Of a DNA stretch of 6,483 nt, positions 4,852-6,483 are shown piece by piece (within the stretch, counting starts at the first letter, position 1; every line of letters starts with the position of its first letter). The stretch is from positions 1-6,483 of the forward strand of contig CAKZIH010000275.1 in NCBI GenBank assembly GCA_936931335.1, given 5' to 3'. A program made the position numbers and the translations under genes. Under the pieces are notes generated by a model. That model saw only the letters and a list, made by a program, of their open reading frames with translations. It was not told the DNA's origin and did not search any database. The DNA is from an uncultured Nostocoides sp. Its GTDB lineage: Bacteria > Actinomycetota > Actinomycetes > Actinomycetales > Dermatophilaceae.

Positions 4852-5664
4852 TCAGAAAGCGGCGTTGAGCTCCTCGCGCCAGGCCAGCCAGGGCTCCACC
4901 ACCGAGAGGTCGTAGTCGGGGCCGTCGATGCCCATGGTGAAGAGGCGGGCGCCCGCGTCATACAGGGGCTGGCCCTCCTGCTCCGGGGGTTGCGGCCGGC
5001 CGCCGTCGCGGCCCCGACCGCCGGCGCCCACGGAGATCTCGATCTCGTCGAAGGCGCGTCCCTCGCGCTCGCAGTGTCCGCGCAGCACCTCGATCTTGTG
5101 TGTCAGCTCCTCGCCTTGGCTGAAGGTATGCCAGATGTCGGCATGGCGGGCGACGAACTTCAGTGTCTTCTTCTCCCCACCCCCGCCGATCCACACCGGG
5201 ATGTCGCGGGGCGGCGCCGGGTTCAGGCGCGCCCAGCGCTCCTCGATCACGGGCAACGCGGCGCCCAGGTCGTCCAGCCGCCCGCCCGCGGTCCCGAATT
5301 CGTAGCCGTATTCGGTGTAGTCGCGCTCGAACCAGCCGGACCCGATGCCCAAGATCAGCCGGCCGTCGCTGATGTGGTCCACGGTGCGCGCCATGTCGGC
5401 CAGCAGGTGGGGGTTGCGGTAGCTATTGCAGGTGACCAGCGCGCCGATCTGCACGCGGGAGGTCTGCTCGGCCCAGGCCGCGAGCATGGTCCAGCATTCG
5501 AAGTGCTTGCCCTCGGCATCGCCAGTGAGCGGGAAGAAGTGGTCCCAGTTGAAGAGGACATCGACGCCGAGGTCTTCCGCGCGGGCGACGGCCGCCCGGA
5601 TCCCGCGATAGTCGGCGTGCTGGGGCTGAAGCTGGACTCCGATACGGACGGGACGCTGCGTCAT
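4852..5664 (-). CDS. LLM-class F420-dependent oxidoreductase
   Basis: This is a soluble TIM-barrel enzyme of the luciferase-like monooxygenase superfamily. Family members use reduced coenzyme F420 or flavin to transfer hydride; the substrate here is unknown. From ATG 5664 it has 270 residues. It starts RIGVQLQPQHADYRGI, with AVARAEDLGVDVLFNWDHFFPLTG (in parts: AVARAEDLGVDVLF, NWDHFFPLTG) at about 25-48. TVDHISDGRLILGIGSGW at about 94-111, then FERDYTEYGYEFGT, is the characteristic cofactor-region signature. DIPVWIGGGGEKKTLKFVARHADIW at 154-178 (DIPVWIGGGG, KKTLKFVARHADIW) is the second signature. A Gly/Arg-rich loop (213-224, AGGRGRDGGRP) interrupts the C-terminal part. The longer upstream open frame is non-coding: homology begins at this ATG and a -10 box lies just before it. 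Confidence 0.93.
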   Translation of the reverse strand: MTQRPVRIGVQLQPQHADYRGIRAAVARAEDLGVDVLFNWDHFFPLTGDAEGKHFECWTMLAAWAEQTSRVQIGALVTCNSYRNPHLLADMARTVDHISDGRLILGIGSGWFERDYTEYGYEFGTAGGRLDDLGAALPVIEERWARLNPAPPRDIPVWIGGGGEKKTLKFVARHADIWHTFSQGEELTHKIEVLRGHCEREGRAFDEIEISVGAGGRGRDGGRPQPPEQEGQPLYDAGARLFTMGIDGPDYDLSVVEPWLAWREELNAAF

Positions 5665-5671
5665 ACCGGCG

Positions 5672-5677
5672 ACGCTA
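5672..5677 (-). promoter_or_regulatory. Leaderless-type -10 box of the LLM gene
   Basis: TAGCGT on the minus strand fits TANNNT and lies 7 nt before ATG 5664, placing the transcription start at the start codon. No good -35 box is seen 16-18 nt upstream, and no Shine-Dalgarno is present. Confidence 0.5.
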
Positions 5678-5741
5678 CGGCAGCACCCGGGCGGGCGCCA
5701 GGGCCCAGTGCTTGGCTCAGGGCTTGGTGCAGGCCCAGAGC

Positions 5742-6356
5742 TCAGATGTCGAGCCACTCCCGCCAGCCGCCGTTGAGCACCAGCCAGGCGATCAGCCCGT
5801 AACCCGCCTGCCCCGGATGCCCGGGAATGCTGGCCGCGGCCAGATCGGATTCCCACTGGTCGTGACCCAGCAGCGGGCGGAAGCAATCGACATAGGCGAC
5901 CCCACGGCGGGAGCAGACGTCCGCCTGCGCGTCCACGAAGACCTCGAGCAACGCATTGACCTGCGCGTCGTCGCTCGGCGGCGGGCCGACCACGAAGGTC
6001 CCGATCCCGCTGCTCTGCGCATCGTCGAGCACCGTGGCCAGGTTGAGGCGGTGGCGCGCCACGCTCATCCCGGTCAGCACATCGTCCGCGCCGACGGAGA
6101 CCACCAGGCGACGTTCGCCGCGGCCGGCGAAGCGCGCCGGCGCCTCGGTGCGGAAGCGTTCCAGCACGTCGGATGAGGTTGCGCCGCGCACCCCGAGGTT
6201 GTATGCCGTCAGGTCCGCCTCGGGCGATTGGCTGCGCGCGATGACGCGAGTGACCCAGCCCTGCCCCTTGGGGTCACCGACCCCGGCGACGACCGCGGTT
6301 CCGAGGAAGACCAGACCGACATCGCGGCGGGGCAGGCTCGTAGGTGCGTCATTCAC
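5742..6356 (-). CDS. GDSL/SGNH-hydrolase-like protein lacking catalytic residues
   Basis: The protein has 204 residues from GTG 6356 and the size and block order of small GDSL/SGNH esterases. Block I reads VFLGTAVVAGVGDPKGQGW (16-34), where active relatives have G-D-S; here the motif is G-T-A (19-21), so the nucleophile serine and the aspartate before it are both absent. Block II, YNLGVRGATSSDVL (52-65), is intact. Block III reads VSVGADDVL, with GAD in place of G-x-N-D. Block V is SIPGHPGQAGY (177-186); the histidine (H180) remains but the residue three before it is isoleucine, not aspartate. The frame is intact with normal codon use, so this is not a decayed gene but probably a pseudoenzyme or a divergent branch with another function. 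It has no signal peptide. Its TGA is 77 bp before the LLM start. Confidence 0.87.
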   Translation of the reverse strand: MNDAPTSLPRRDVGLVFLGTAVVAGVGDPKGQGWVTRVIARSQSPEADLTAYNLGVRGATSSDVLERFRTEAPARFAGRGERRLVVSVGADDVLTGMSVARHRLNLATVLDDAQSSGIGTFVVGPPPSDDAQVNALLEVFVDAQADVCSRRGVAYVDCFRPLLGHDQWESDLAAASIPGHPGQAGYGLIAWLVLNGGWREWLDI

Positions 6357-6362
6357 CCGCCC

Positions 6363-6368
6363 ACCCTA
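6363..6368 (-). promoter_or_regulatory. Leaderless-type -10 box of the SGNH-like gene
   Basis: TAGGGT on the minus strand fits TANNNT and is 6 nt before GTG 6356, so the transcript would begin at the start codon. No clear -35 box or Shine-Dalgarno is present. This box supports the GTG start over other candidates. Confidence 0.5.
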
Positions 6369-6408
6369 AGGTCCGCGCCGGTATGCCGCGCAGCCAGCGC
6401 GGAACGGC

Positions 6409-6483
6409 TCAGGTCAGCGAGCCGTCCGGTTGGGCGCCGAGCGTGGCCACCGCGGCCGCCCCCGCCTGCGCGGCCGCATGCAT
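6409..6483 (-). CDS. C-terminal end of an unidentified protein, cut by the window edge
   Basis: The minus-strand frame from base 6483 reads HAAAQAGAAAVATLGAQPD (preceded by one Met, followed by GSLT) and ends at TGA 6411-6409. Nearly every codon ends in G or C, as in the neighbouring genes, and the stop lies 52 bp before the next gene on the same strand. That spacing fits a real gene end. With only 24 residues and no motif, the product cannot be named. Confidence 0.5.
   Translation of the reverse strand: MHAAAQAGAAAVATLGAQPDGSLT

Noticed and set aside
3597..4868. A 423-codon plus-strand open frame starting inside R2
   Set aside because: It lies opposite the DUF559 gene, has no family features and begins in the palindrome. 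It is a shadow frame.
5690..5741. Hairpin terminator after the SGNH-like gene
   Set aside because: The GC-rich gap contains only short imperfect complementarity and no copy of the palindromic repeat, so it is not supportable.
5665..5886. N-terminal extension of the LLM oxidoreductase to the upstream end of its open frame
   Set aside because: The extension overlaps the end of the SGNH-like gene, has no family similarity, and a -10 box lies just before ATG 5664.

Overview
The window is about 70% G+C or more, and the coding frames have G or C at nearly all third positions. It looks like chromosomal DNA of a high-GC actinobacterium. Supporting signs are a groES with actinobacterial CIRCE control, an F420-dependent LLM-family oxidoreductase, an AbiEi-like/DUF559 protein, and several genes whose -10 box lies 6-7 nt before the start codon (leaderless style). 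The exact genus cannot be read from the sequence; a member of the Intrasporangiaceae/Dermatophilaceae group is a guess.

Layout, left to right. The minus-strand groES enters at 1-190 and is cut by the window edge. Its control region (281-354) has two CIRCE operators (HrcA sites) around a sigma-A-type promoter. A minus-strand GNAT acetyltransferase (419-928) follows, divergent from the only plus-strand gene, a class I SAM methyltransferase with a THUMP-like C-terminus (1018-2241). Four minus-strand genes come next: an MFS transporter (2284-3528), an AbiEi-like/DUF559 nuclease-fold protein (3624-4685), an LLM F420-dependent oxidoreductase (4852-5664) and a GDSL/SGNH-fold protein that lacks its catalytic residues (5742-6356). 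The last 75 bases hold the C-terminal end of another minus-strand gene.

The most unusual structure is a family of three dispersed imperfect palindromes (2248-2289, 3595-3636, 4771-4818). They share a core of exactly 38 bp bounded by ATGAG and CTCAT. Each sits at the 3' end of a minus-strand gene; in two cases the gene's stop codon lies inside the palindrome, and the first also separates two convergent genes. They can act as bidirectional hairpin terminators or be a small palindromic repeat family; the sequence alone does not decide.

The second notable structure is the MFS promoter. Two near-identical 14-bp palindromic operators, 15 bp apart centre to centre, cover the -35 box and spacer of an apparently leaderless promoter, which implies tight repression by a dimeric regulator encoded elsewhere. 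The genes do not form one obvious pathway. Most look individually transcribed, each with its own promoter and, for three of them, a repeat at its end.
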